From: Rickettsiales bacterium | Lineage (GTDB): Bacteria; Pseudomonadota; Alphaproteobacteria; Rickettsiales; Rickettsiaceae | Assembly (NCBI GenBank): GCA_947453775.1 | Contig: CANGHM010000023.1 | Coordinates: forward strand, 1 to 7,525 | Reading direction: 5' to 3' | Length of the DNA: 7,525 nt | Shown here: positions 1 through 7,130 of the stretch, in pieces | Layout of the letters: each line of letters begins with the position of its first letter | How positions within the stretch are numbered: position 1 is the stretch's first letter | Notes under the pieces: generated by a model | What the model was told of the DNA's origin: nothing | The model's input: the letters and a program-made list of their open reading frames with translations, nothing else | Database searches by the model: none | Translations under genes and position numbers: made by a program

Positions 1-408
1 ATGCCTTTTATAGGTTTTGGAGTTGGGGCTTCGATGGTATCAGGAGGTATTCAATTGTCCAAGAGTATGAATGATAAGCTAAATAATCATTTTTATAATG
101 ATGTGCTTGAACAAGATGGAATCAAGCAGAGAAGTATAAAATTCCCAATTAACTATAATTTGTGCTTTAGTATTGGCTTTGGTATTAATATACCTTTTGA
201 CTCGATGACTGTTGCTATAGGTTATAATTTTACTGATTATGGACCGAGCAACAGTTATCAAATTCATAAAAGCTCAGAAGAAAAACCTTCTTTGAAGGGT
301 GGAAAATTGTCTTACAGTACATATCTTGGAAGTCATAATATTTCTTACAGTAGCGATCTGAAATTTCATGCAAAAATCCATGCAATATATCTTAAATTTG
401 CATTTTAA
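1..408 (+). CDS. Outer-membrane beta-barrel protein, C-terminal part (5' end outside window)
   Basis: The frame is open from the first base and ends in TAA at 406-408, giving 135 residues. The first codon happens to be ATG, but PFIGFGVGAS looks like an internal beta-strand, no signal peptide follows it, and no upstream sequence can be seen, so I treat it as an internal Met of a longer gene. The sequence has alternating polar and hydrophobic strands (FSIGFGINI, MTVAIGYNFTDYG, IHAIYLKFAF) separated by Ser/Asn/Lys-rich loops. It ends in a terminal Phe in an alternating hydrophobic strand, the classic signal for insertion by the BAM complex. It probably sits in the outer membrane. The style resembles rickettsial surface-antigen barrels (for example the Msp2/P44-like class), but I cannot assign the family securely. 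It converges on addA with only 17 bases between the two stop codons and no clear terminator. Confidence 0.7.
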   Translation: MPFIGFGVGASMVSGGIQLSKSMNDKLNNHFYNDVLEQDGIKQRSIKFPINYNLCFSIGFGINIPFDSMTVAIGYNFTDYGPSNSYQIHKSSEEKPSLKGGKLSYSTYLGSHNISYSSDLKFHAKIHAIYLKFAF

Positions 409-425
409 TAAATGACTATATAATT

Positions 426-3400
426 TTATAGCTGCATAAATTTTGCCTCCATAATCCATAAGATTTTTGTATAAACCTGAAGCTCTGGATATATTTTGCC
501 CACAGCTTGTTTGTAAAAATCTAGTTGGTCTAAATATTTTGGCGCCACAGCGCTTGGATTTTGTGGAACATTTTGGTCGGTTTTATAGTCGATAATCGTA
601 ATACTATCGCCCGTCTGACAAGCAAGGTCAATACGACCAAGTTTACCATTAAAACTTAAATTTACCTCTATTAGTAGTTGCTGATTATAAAGCTGCCTAA
701 ATTCTTCTTGCTCAGTTAAATTTGCTATTTGCTCTTGAGCTTTTTTGGCATATGCGCCAGGGGCAAGTCGCCACAATGAATGACTTAAAAGTAGATCGAT
801 ATTTTTAGCGGCAAAGCTTTCTTCAAAAATTTTGTGCACGATTTGACCATAAAAAGCCTCAGGGCGCAAATCAAACGGTGAATTTGGGGTATTTTTAAGC
901 TGATGACTTTTTAAGGTGTACCCCGCTTCAGATGAAAGGTTTACCAGAGGCCAGCTGCGATTTGTTTGTTTGACTTGCGCAGCTTTGGGGCGAGCAAAAT
1001 TGCTCTGCATAATTAAAGTAGTTTGATCGCTATCTTGCTGTTGTTTAAGAGTCATAAATGGCATAAGAGCATTACTAGCTAAAGCATACCAGCTTTTTTC
1101 ATTTATTTTTTCCCCATTGCTATAGCCACAAAAAATTAGCTCTTCACAGCTACGAGTAATAGCAACATATAAAAGCCTTAAATATTCAGTATATTGCTTA
1201 TTGCTTTCAAGCTCTTGTAGCTGTGTATATTTACTGCATCGATCATTTGAGTTTGCAGCAAAAATAACTCCGCCATCTTGATTCCACAAAAATTTCTCAC
1301 TATTTTTAGGCACGCAAGTAGTATCAGGCAGTATTACGATTGGCGCTTGCAGACCTTTGGCAGCGTGTACCGTCATAATTTTTACCACATCGCCAACGGC
1401 ACCATCTCGCTTAAAATCCAGATTATAACTACTGCACCATGCAATAAAATCGTGCAAATTACCAGAGATATTGGTTTCAAACTTAACTGCTAAATTAATG
1501 AGCTCGTGAATTGAGTCGATACTTTCAGGACCATTGTTTTGTAGAAACTTGCCTAAATTGTCATTACCGTAAACTAAAATATAAAAAAAATCACTAATTT
1601 TAGAACTAGCAGCAATGCTACAAATATAATCTAGCTCGGCTTTTATAGCGCGGTGTTCAGATAATGCGCATATTTGTTCATATAAATTTTTTTCCCGACC
1701 ATAAGCCAAATGATATAAATCAACATCATTAAAATTAAAAAATGGAGATTTTAGTAGACATGCCAAGTTTAACTCATCGCTGAAGGCGAGTGTAAATTTT
1801 GCTGCTGACAACAGATCCATTACTGATAAATCCTGGAATATATCGATTCTATCTAATCCAGACACAGGAATTTGCTCATCTTTTAATGCCTTTACAATTT
1901 CATTTGCTAACTGATCTCGTCGACGTAACAAAATCATAAAATCACCAGGTGATGCCATTTTATTTGTTGTAAATAAAACCTTTTGTGAGGCGATGGTATC
2001 TTTAATATATTTAGCAATATCTTGGGCCAATCTGCTTATTGAAGAATAGATTTCTTGATCTTGTGGTGTTGGCCAAAATAATTCCTCTGTTTTGGTTTCC
2101 TGATATATTGGCCAAAGCTCCACGGCGCCACCATAATTGCTAAAATGACAATCTAAAGCAAATTGCTCTGATGCAAACAAGCTAGTATCGATTGTGCGGA
2201 TATGTTGCAGAATTTTTTCCACCGCCTCTAGTACCACAGACGATGAACGATAAGAGGTAGTAAGCTCAATGGTATGATGTTTTTTTTGCGCATGATTTAG
2301 CTGCTTTAGGATTTGTTCTTTAATGATGCCAAACTGCTCGAACCGCGCCCCCTGAAAGCTGTAAATCGATTGTTTTTCATCGCCCACAATAAAAAGTGAC
2401 TTATTGCTTTGGCTAGAGCTCTCGCCAGAAACAAAATCATTGATCATGCTCAATATTAAATGCCACTGATTGATGCTGGTGTCTTGAGCTTCATCAACCA
2501 AAATATGCTCAATACCACCATCTAGGTTATATAAAATCCAGTCTTTATGCTCTGAGGCGGTAAAAAGTTTATGGGTATAGTAAATTAAATCGTCGTAGTC
2601 TAGAAAATTTTGCCCTTGTTTGGCTTTTTCATATAGCTCTATTACCTCTTTGGCTAGATCGTATATCATAGCGCTACTTTGAGCGACCTTATAGCTGTTT
2701 AGTTTTTCTAGCGTTTGAAAAACCAAATCTTGTATTTCTAATAGGCAATCTAATTGCTCAGGATTTTTGGCTATTTCCTCTTTTGATAATAATTTTTTGC
2801 GCTTTTGATTATTTTGTGTTAGAAAATATTTCTTCAACAATTGAAAATTGTGCTCAAAATCATCATCTAATTCAGATAAAGGTTCTGATATTATATGTGA
2901 TGAAATTTTACTACTATACTGAATAAAACTTTTTTTAGCCTCAATAATAATTTCCTCCTGATCGATCACATCTAGATATCGAATTAAGTATTGACGATAT
3001 TGATATGAGCTGCTAAATCTGTTAAACAGATTAAGAAAATCAAGCCTTTGGGCTAAAATTTCCTCTATCAGCTGGCTCAATTTAACATCGTGCATGCAAG
3101 ATAAAACTTGCTCAGTTAATGCATGATTTGCTTGGTTACTGATAAAATCGTGCTTTACTTTAGAGAGGAAAATTTTATGGTTTATTTCATCCAAAATCTT
3201 AAAATTTGCCGCTAGGCCCGCTTCCAAAGAAAATTGTTTTAAAATCTTTTGACAAAAAGAGTGAATCGTATAGATATTTAAATTCTCTAGTTTTTGAAGC
3301 TGTTCAGTCAATAGCGACCTAGCCTTGCTTAAGATTGTTTTATTGCTTGGCTCGCCAGTAAGTAGCTGGATTTGATCTTGCAATTGCGCTTTGCTTATGC

Positions 3401-3617
3401 TGCTCCAAGCTTTAAGTCTATCATATACCCTTTCAAGCATTTCGCTTGCTGCTGCATTAGTAAAAGTAAGGCATAAAATTTTCTCTGCCTGTGCTCCACT
3501 GAGCAATAGTCTAATGACTCTATCGGTTAATACTTTGGTTTTACCAGTTCCGGCCGAAGCACCAACCCAAACTGAGCAACTCGGGTCAGATGCTTGTATT
3601 TGCTTGATATTACTTAT
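426..3617 (-). CDS. addA: Double-strand break repair helicase-nuclease AddA (probable ATA start)
   Basis: AddA is the ATP-driven 3'-5' helicase and nuclease subunit of AddAB, which resects double-strand breaks for RecA-dependent repair. Read from 3617 it has about 1063 residues, within the family range. All UvrD/Rep-superfamily motifs are present: Walker A ASAGTGKT (20-27), motif Ia LCLTFTNAAASEM, Walker B ILVDEAQDTS, motif III GDEKQSIYSFQGA, motif IV TTSYRSS, motif V VKIMTVHAAKGLQAPIV and motif VI RLLYVAITRS. A C-terminal RecB-type nuclease domain follows, with HKIFEE (His about 928), GRID (Asp about 997), IIDYKTD (Asp 1010, Lys 1012) and LDQLDFY. The first ordinary start in frame is TTG 3506, which would remove Walker A and is surely internal. 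The frame extends upstream through SDPSCSVWVGASAGTGKT to an in-frame TAA (3638-3636) with no ATG, GTG, TTG or CTG. ATA 3617-3615 behind AGGA is the best start, but a mutated start codon cannot be excluded. The partner addB is not adjacent; pcm lies just upstream. Confidence 0.9.
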   Translation of the reverse strand: MSNIKQIQASDPSCSVWVGASAGTGKTKVLTDRVIRLLLSGAQAEKILCLTFTNAAASEMLERVYDRLKAWSSISKAQLQDQIQLLTGEPSNKTILSKARSLLTEQLQKLENLNIYTIHSFCQKILKQFSLEAGLAANFKILDEINHKIFLSKVKHDFISNQANHALTEQVLSCMHDVKLSQLIEEILAQRLDFLNLFNRFSSSYQYRQYLIRYLDVIDQEEIIIEAKKSFIQYSSKISSHIISEPLSELDDDFEHNFQLLKKYFLTQNNQKRKKLLSKEEIAKNPEQLDCLLEIQDLVFQTLEKLNSYKVAQSSAMIYDLAKEVIELYEKAKQGQNFLDYDDLIYYTHKLFTASEHKDWILYNLDGGIEHILVDEAQDTSINQWHLILSMINDFVSGESSSQSNKSLFIVGDEKQSIYSFQGARFEQFGIIKEQILKQLNHAQKKHHTIELTTSYRSSSVVLEAVEKILQHIRTIDTSLFASEQFALDCHFSNYGGAVELWPIYQETKTEELFWPTPQDQEIYSSISRLAQDIAKYIKDTIASQKVLFTTNKMASPGDFMILLRRRDQLANEIVKALKDEQIPVSGLDRIDIFQDLSVMDLLSAAKFTLAFSDELNLACLLKSPFFNFNDVDLYHLAYGREKNLYEQICALSEHRAIKAELDYICSIAASSKISDFFYILVYGNDNLGKFLQNNGPESIDSIHELINLAVKFETNISGNLHDFIAWCSSYNLDFKRDGAVGDVVKIMTVHAAKGLQAPIVILPDTTCVPKNSEKFLWNQDGGVIFAANSNDRCSKYTQLQELESNKQYTEYLRLLYVAITRSCEELIFCGYSNGEKINEKSWYALASNALMPFMTLKQQQDSDQTTLIMQSNFARPKAAQVKQTNRSWPLVNLSSEAGYTLKSHQLKNTPNSPFDLRPEAFYGQIVHKIFEESFAAKNIDLLLSHSLWRLAPGAYAKKAQEQIANLTEQEEFRQLYNQQLLIEVNLSFNGKLGRIDLACQTGDSITIIDYKTDQNVPQNPSAVAPKYLDQLDFYKQAVGKIYPELQVYTKILWIMEAKFMQL

Positions 3618-3628
3618 ATTTTTATCCT
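3615..3628 (-). promoter_or_regulatory. Ribosome-binding site and candidate ATA start codon of addA
   Basis: On the minus strand AGGA (3628-3625) is followed after 7 bases by ATA (3617-3615). Starting here gives (M)SNIKQIQASDP followed by SVWVGASAGTGKT, matching the short N-terminus usual in AddA proteins. The other in-frame near-cognate codons, ATC 3608-3606 and ATA 3599-3597, are less well placed relative to AGGA. AUA initiation is rare and known to be inefficient, so if real it would keep AddA production low. Confidence 0.45.
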
Positions 3629-3659
3629 GATTAACTTAGCTTGATATATTATATCAGGA
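3625..3659. repeat. Inverted repeat joining pcm stop codon and addA ribosome-binding site
   Basis: TCCTGAT (3625-3631) and ATCAGGA (3653-3659) are perfect 7-base inverted arms 21 bases apart. In the minus-strand transcript the first arm contains the last sense codon and TGA stop of pcm, and the second contains the AGGA of addA. A shorter perfect palindrome, TGATATATTATATCA (3642-3656), overlaps the pcm-side arm. The stem is short and AT-rich, so it may be weak; it is not followed by a U tract and is not a convincing terminator. Confidence 0.35.
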
Positions 3660-4412
3660 AATATCGTTATTGTATGCCACAAAATCTATTCCTAGCGTTG
3701 GCATATGATTATTTAGCGTATTGGTATCAAGACTAGTATCATAAGATTCAATAACTATAGGCACAAAACGCACTGGCATCAGTTTTGTTGAACGAAATGA
3801 ATTATTTGAATTACGCACTATTTTATATAAACAAGCGCTTGAGGTTGCTTTATCTACAACCGGCACAATCATTATGCCACCTATTTTTAATTGATCTTTT
3901 AAGCGTGAGGGGATTTTTTCCATCGATGCTGTAATGATAATACGATCGAATAGAGAGTCTTGCTCCCAGCCTAAATTACCATCATCATTTTTAAGATAAA
4001 TATTTGTATAGTTTAGCTGTGAAAGTAATTGCTGAGCCTTAAGGGTAAACTCTTCAATTATTTCTACAGTATATACGCTTTGGCATAAATTACTTAAAAT
4101 AGCTGCTTGATAACCTGACCCAGTACCTATTTCTAGCACTGAGTGCGCAGGAGCAAGCTCAAGTGCTGAGGTCATATACGCAACTATATATGGTTGTGAA
4201 ATAGTTTGATCGTGTCCTATACTTAAGGGATAATTTTCATAAACATCTGGATTTGCGCTACCGTTGCGATTAGCTGGCACAAAAAGCTTTCTGTCGACTT
4301 TGCGCATAGCTTGGAGTACTTTTTTGTCTATTTCTCTATTGTTCTTATTGAAACCTATATCAAATTTTTCAATATTATCGATTAAAGTAGCATTATCTGG
4401 AGTATTGCGCAT
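3654..4412 (-). CDS. pcm: Protein-L-isoaspartate O-methyltransferase
   Basis: This S-adenosylmethionine-dependent enzyme methylates L-isoaspartyl residues in damaged proteins and starts their repair; it is normally cytoplasmic. From ATG 4412 it has 252 residues. Family signatures are present in order: a substrate-side segment PLSIGHDQTISQPYIVAYMT, the SAM-binding motif VLEIGTGSGYQAAIL, an acidic residue after the next strand (YTVEI), the DDGNLGW loop, FDRIIITAS, IPSRLKDQLKIGGIMIVPV and the near-terminal MPVRFVPIV. The usual IG-x-GQTIS reads IGHDQTIS, a small deviation. Common family members are about 210-225 residues; here there is a slightly longer N-terminus and about 30 extra residues after the FVPI strand. 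An upstream in-frame TTG (4424) would add four residues. Neither start has a good Shine-Dalgarno sequence, so I chose ATG. It lies about 106 bases after the hydroxylase gene and 36 bases before the candidate addA start, and probably shares an mRNA with addA. Confidence 0.92.
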   Translation of the reverse strand: MRNTPDNATLIDNIEKFDIGFNKNNREIDKKVLQAMRKVDRKLFVPANRNGSANPDVYENYPLSIGHDQTISQPYIVAYMTSALELAPAHSVLEIGTGSGYQAAILSNLCQSVYTVEIIEEFTLKAQQLLSQLNYTNIYLKNDDGNLGWEQDSLFDRIIITASMEKIPSRLKDQLKIGGIMIVPVVDKATSSACLYKIVRNSNNSFRSTKLMPVRFVPIVIESYDTSLDTNTLNNHMPTLGIDFVAYNNDIS

Positions 4413-4518
4413 GATTGGTTTCAATATTTATTAAAGAATCGATAACTATATAATTTTTTATATATAATGATGATATCATATAAACATTATCATGTGCAAG
4501 TGTTTTGCTGAAGAAAAA
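4413..4518 (-). promoter_or_regulatory. Spacer with weak candidate promoter for pcm-addA
   Basis: This AT-rich spacer separates the hydroxylase stop codon from pcm. On the minus strand TTGCAC (4499-4494) stands 18 bases before TATCAT (4475-4470), a poor -35 with a good -10. A 10-base perfect palindrome ATGATATCAT (4470-4479) covers that -10 and lies inside wider arms ATAATG (4464-4469) and CATTAT (4485-4490). It could be a promoter with an operator, but such patterns arise easily by chance in this base composition. I see no terminator for the upstream operon. Confidence 0.25.
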
Positions 4519-5691
4519 TTAATTGATACCATAATCTATAATTTTATCTATGAGCCCAGGAAAGATATTCAGCACTTTAAAGCCAGTTTTGCGTATTACT
4601 TGAACTATTTGTAAATTATTGCTAAAAACTCTATCCAAACAATCGGTCGCTAAAAACATTTTAAAATTATCTGCTTTGCGCATTGTTTCGTATCTTGCTA
4701 ACTCCGAATGGGTAATGTTTAAGTTATTGCTATAACATTGCATAATTATGCTCGATAGCGCTTGGATATCTTTCATACCTTGATTTAGGCCTTGCCCGGC
4801 TAATGGGTGAATTGAGTGAGCACTATCGCCGATTAGCACCATATTATTTAAAAAGTAGTTTTGTACAATTTGTGCCGATAAGTTAAACTTTGATATTGGC
4901 GTAATGATTTTAATCTTACCTAGAAATTCGCCAAAAATTTCTTGTATTACATTGGTAAAATCTTGATGATTTAGATGGTTATAGGCTCTAGCAAAATCAA
5001 TCTTTACACTCCACACAATAGCAGATTGATTTTGGCTTACTAGGGGCAATATGGCAAATGGCCCGGTTGGTAAAAAATGCTCTATTGCGCAATTTTCATG
5101 CGCTTTAGCATGCTCTACATTAAAAACAAAAGCAACTTGGCCATAATCCTTGTTTATCAGGTATGGGAAGTATTTACTTCTGGCCAAAGAGTTTTTACCA
5201 TCCGCTACGATTGTTAGCTCCGTAGATAGCTCATTTTGATTGCTAAGCTTAATTTGGCACTGGTTAGAAATAAAATTTATCTCATCATATCCGCTTTGCT
5301 CAGTAAGCTTGATCAGATCATGGTTTTTTACCAACTTAAAGAGAGATTGTTTTAGATCTTGATTTGCGATCATATAGCCTAAATTGTGCCGCTCTTTGTT
5401 GGTCAAATGCAATTGATCAGGATTTTTATTATCTAAAATATAGATCTCTTTTACTGCGGCGCTAAGTGGCTCCAAGTCAGGCCATATATTAATTTGCTCT
5501 AAAAAATTTTTCGATGAATAAGTAATCGATGTCGTTCTTGGATCTAAAAAAAAGTTTTTTTCACATTTTTGTTTTTCAATAATATGCGAGGCAATACCGT
5601 GATGTGCTAAAGATAGCGCCATAAGCATACCGCTATAACTACAACCTAATATAGCTATATTATTATTTGAAATAACTTTTGCATTAGTCAT
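4519..5691 (-). CDS. ubiH: UbiH/UbiF/COQ6-family FAD-dependent ubiquinone biosynthesis hydroxylase
   Basis: This flavoprotein monooxygenase (390 residues) probably hydroxylates the aromatic ring of a ubiquinone precursor using FAD, oxygen and NAD(P)H, at or near the inner membrane. An N-terminal Rossmann dinucleotide fold IAILGCSYSGMLMALSLA (GCSYSG at 16-21) leads to a basic/acidic turn (IIEKQ). The family motif VADGKNSLAR (about 162-171), the hallmark EHFLPTGPFAILPL (204-217) and the FAD-ribityl motif GDSAHSIHPLAGQGLNQG (288-305) follow. The glycine motif is GCSYSG rather than the commoner GGGPAG. Which ring position it attacks (UbiH, UbiF, UbiI or the alphaproteobacterial UbiL type) cannot be told from sequence reading, so the symbol is provisional. 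The frame remains open upstream to 5829, but that extension overlaps pgpA in another frame and does not look like protein. ATG 5691 starts 5 bases after the pgpA stop, implying cotranscription and translational coupling. Confidence 0.9.
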   Translation of the reverse strand: MTNAKVISNNNIAILGCSYSGMLMALSLAHHGIASHIIEKQKCEKNFFLDPRTTSITYSSKNFLEQINIWPDLEPLSAAVKEIYILDNKNPDQLHLTNKERHNLGYMIANQDLKQSLFKLVKNHDLIKLTEQSGYDEINFISNQCQIKLSNQNELSTELTIVADGKNSLARSKYFPYLINKDYGQVAFVFNVEHAKAHENCAIEHFLPTGPFAILPLVSQNQSAIVWSVKIDFARAYNHLNHQDFTNVIQEIFGEFLGKIKIITPISKFNLSAQIVQNYFLNNMVLIGDSAHSIHPLAGQGLNQGMKDIQALSSIIMQCYSNNLNITHSELARYETMRKADNFKMFLATDCLDRVFSNNLQIVQVIRKTGFKVLNIFPGLIDKIIDYGIN

Positions 5692-5696
5692 AAGTT

Positions 5697-6344
5697 CTAT
5701 CTTGCATAAAGATGTAAAGGAAGCAAAATAACATAAAAAGCTATGCTGGCAAAAATAGCTGCTACTATATCGTCTAACATTACACCAAGGCCACCCTTGA
5801 CGTTTTGATCTATATAACTTATGGGCCAAGGTTTGAAAATATCAAATATCCTAAATAAAATAACTGGCAATATGAATAACGCTATCCAATGGTATTGACC
5901 TAAGTATTGACGTGAATAATAGAATAAAATGTTTGGATATAACATAAAGCCTGGAAAGCATAAAAAGAGAGTTAGCATTTGTCCCACTACCTCATCTATT
6001 ACTATTTCTTGAGGATCTTGCTTGTCGCTATATCGCTTGATGTAATAACTGCTTACTAATATTCCAGCGATCAATAGGATGATGATAAAAGCTAGAAAAA
6101 TAATTTGAGCAACAAACAGAATAAAGGTATAGCCCAAATTTATGTCTAGCCAAGAGTCTAAAATGGGATATATAAGGTTTGTAAAAAAATCTAAATTTCC
6201 ACCCATGACTTGTTCCATTATTGCATACACCACTAGCCATGTGAATGGAACAGTCGCTATAGAAGCTAGTGTTCCCGGGCAGTATTTTATCTTTCCTATG
6301 TATCCAAATGTGAGGAAAAATGCTAAAAGTCGCTTTTTTAACAT
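5697..6344 (-). CDS. pgpA: Phosphatidylglycerophosphatase A, intact copy
   Basis: PgpA is a membrane enzyme that removes phosphate from phosphatidylglycerol phosphate to make phosphatidylglycerol. This copy (215 residues) keeps every motif I know from the family: PGTLASIATVPF (23-34), EIVIDEVVGQM (113-123, with Asp117 and Glu118), FRIFDIFKPWPI (164-175) and GGLGVMLDDIVAA (184-196, with Asp191 and Asp192). Hydrophobic stretches around residues 30-45, 72-98, 122-142 and 152-166 and near the C-terminus fit a multi-pass inner-membrane protein. It is longer than the roughly 170 residues of E. coli PgpA, mainly through an insert at about residues 45-75. The ATG at 6344 lies 14 bases after the stop of the degenerate paralogue, with no clear Shine-Dalgarno sequence in the A/T-only leader, so coupling to the upstream gene may matter. 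The downstream hydroxylase begins 5 bases after its stop. Confidence 0.92.
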   Translation of the reverse strand: MLKKRLLAFFLTFGYIGKIKYCPGTLASIATVPFTWLVVYAIMEQVMGGNLDFFTNLIYPILDSWLDINLGYTFILFVAQIIFLAFIIILLIAGILVSSYYIKRYSDKQDPQEIVIDEVVGQMLTLFLCFPGFMLYPNILFYYSRQYLGQYHWIALFILPVILFRIFDIFKPWPISYIDQNVKGGLGVMLDDIVAAIFASIAFYVILLPLHLYAR

Positions 6345-6357
6345 ATATTTTTATTTA
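6281..6357 (-). repeat. Direct repeat, copy 1 (pgpA 5' end and leader)
   Basis: These 77 bases match 6898-6974 at 73 positions by my base-by-base alignment (offset 617). They cover 13 bases of leader, the ATG and about the first 21 codons of the intact pgpA. Identity falls off quickly further into the gene: the ten bases 6271-6280 differ at six positions. Confidence 0.9.
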
Positions 6358-6358
6358 C

Positions 6359-6961
6359 TTAGGATTTTTTAATGTAAGATAACAATTCGCAGTAAGTAAA
6401 GCCAGTAAGCAAAGCAATGATATAAAAATATAAGCTGGCAACAAAAGCTGCTACTATAGAGTTGAGCATTATATCTGTGTTAGCTTTGATAATTTTATCT
6501 GCACTATTTATTTGCCTCCTAAATAAGATAATTTGCAATATAAATAACGCTGCTAAAAAGCAGTATTGATGTAAATATTGAAATAATATCTGAACATAAG
6601 GCAAAGAGAGCAAAAAGCAGGGTAAACACAAACAGGTAGTGAGCATTTGCCCTAGTACCTGGTCGATTACTATTTCTTCAGGTTTTTGCGTATCGCTGTA
6701 GTACTTTATATAATATCTACTTGCGATTTTTCCTGCGATAAATAAGATTACAAAAAAAGCTATCAACATTGCGAAGAACCCTCCTGGAGTATAATCCTCT
6801 ATCGGAGAATCCTCAGGAAGAGCGAGGTAATCAATTATTGCACTCCCCACCAAATATATGAATGGAAAACTTACTATAGAAGCTAGTACCCCTGGAAAAT
6901 ATTTTATTTTTCCTATGTATTCAAATGTGAGGAAAAATTCTAAAAGTCGCTTTTTTAACAT
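6359..6961 (-). CDS. Degenerate tandem paralogue of PgpA, probably without phosphatase activity
   Basis: This 200-residue protein is clearly homologous to the neighbouring PgpA: 27 of the first 34 residues are identical and the membrane-protein pattern is shared. Its catalytic motifs are eroded, however. PGT becomes PGV (23-25), VIDEVVGQ becomes VIDQVLGQ (98-105), FRIFDIFKPWPI becomes FRRQINSADKII (147-158), and VMLDDIVAA becomes IMLNSIVAA (164-172). The GG pair before the last motif is also lost. The acidic residues expected to bind metal and attack phosphate are therefore largely gone, so activity is unlikely. Yet the frame is uninterrupted over its length and hydrophobicity is maintained, which argues for either a young pseudogene-in-waiting or a retained non-catalytic membrane role, for example as a partner of the intact copy. 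It is the promoter-proximal gene of the likely operon and has its own C-terminal tail, FTYCELLSYIKKS. ATG 6961 is the same start context as the intact copy. Confidence 0.85.
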   Translation of the reverse strand: MLKKRLLEFFLTFEYIGKIKYFPGVLASIVSFPFIYLVGSAIIDYLALPEDSPIEDYTPGGFFAMLIAFFVILFIAGKIASRYYIKYYSDTQKPEEIVIDQVLGQMLTTCLCLPCFLLSLPYVQILFQYLHQYCFLAALFILQIILFRRQINSADKIIKANTDIMLNSIVAAFVASLYFYIIALLTGFTYCELLSYIKKS

Positions 6962-6974
6962 ATATTTTTATTTA
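6898..6974 (-). repeat. Direct repeat, copy 2 (degenerate pgpA paralogue 5' end and leader)
   Basis: This is the partner of 6281-6357, with four mismatches in 77. It includes the identical leader TAAATAAAAAT immediately before the ATG. The repeat marks the tandem duplication that made the two pgpA genes. Confidence 0.9.
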
Positions 6975-7102
6975 TTGCATTTGATTTATTATGCTCCAAT
7001 TTGTGCATTGCTAAAATTAGTTTTTCATTTGTTGCAATCTTTCTATCGTTAAAGTATTAAATATACTGCAAGTGTGCGGAATAATGCATATTGCCATTAT
7101 AA

Positions 7103-7130
7103 ATTATACGCTATTTTTTATCATTTGAAA
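7103..7130 (-). promoter_or_regulatory. Candidate promoter for the pgpA-pgpA-ubiH operon
   Basis: On the minus strand a perfect TATAAT (7108-7103) is preceded, after 16 bases, by a poor -35 TTTCAA (7130-7125). A second TATAAT on the same strand (7100-7095) lacks a good -35. Transcription from here would give a leader of roughly 135 bases before ATG 6961. It overlaps the stronger + strand candidate, so the two could compete. Confidence 0.3.

Noticed and set aside
409..431. Terminator between the outer-membrane protein and addA
   Set aside because: Only a 5-base CTATA/TATAG stem with a 6-base loop is present (416-431); it is AT-only apart from one pair and has no proper U tract.
1278..1493. 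71-codon + strand frame inside addA
   Set aside because: It is antisense to the helicase motif V region and has no ribosome site or recognisable product.
426..3506. addA starting at TTG 3506
   Set aside because: It would begin after Walker A, inside a conserved helix (RVIRLLLSG), and leave out strongly family-like sequence in the same open frame.
3391..3630. 79-codon + strand frame opposite the addA start
   Set aside because: It is complementary to conserved helicase coding sequence and has the composition expected of a shadow frame.
5692..5829. 46-residue N-terminal extension of the FAD hydroxylase
   Set aside because: It lies in another frame of pgpA, is rich in Cys, Ser and Trp without family similarity, and the normal N-terminus with the Rossmann motif follows ATG 5691 directly.
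6142..7052. Two + strand frames (6142-6372 and 6858-7052) with similar encoded sequence
   Set aside because: Their similarity is only the antisense shadow of the duplicated pgpA 5' ends; neither has a ribosome site or independent support.
7081..7100. Dyad ATAATG/CATTAT, also seen at 4464-4490
   Set aside because: The same hexamer pair occurs in two spacers, but with different spacing and no shared core, so chance in AT-rich DNA is the simpler explanation.
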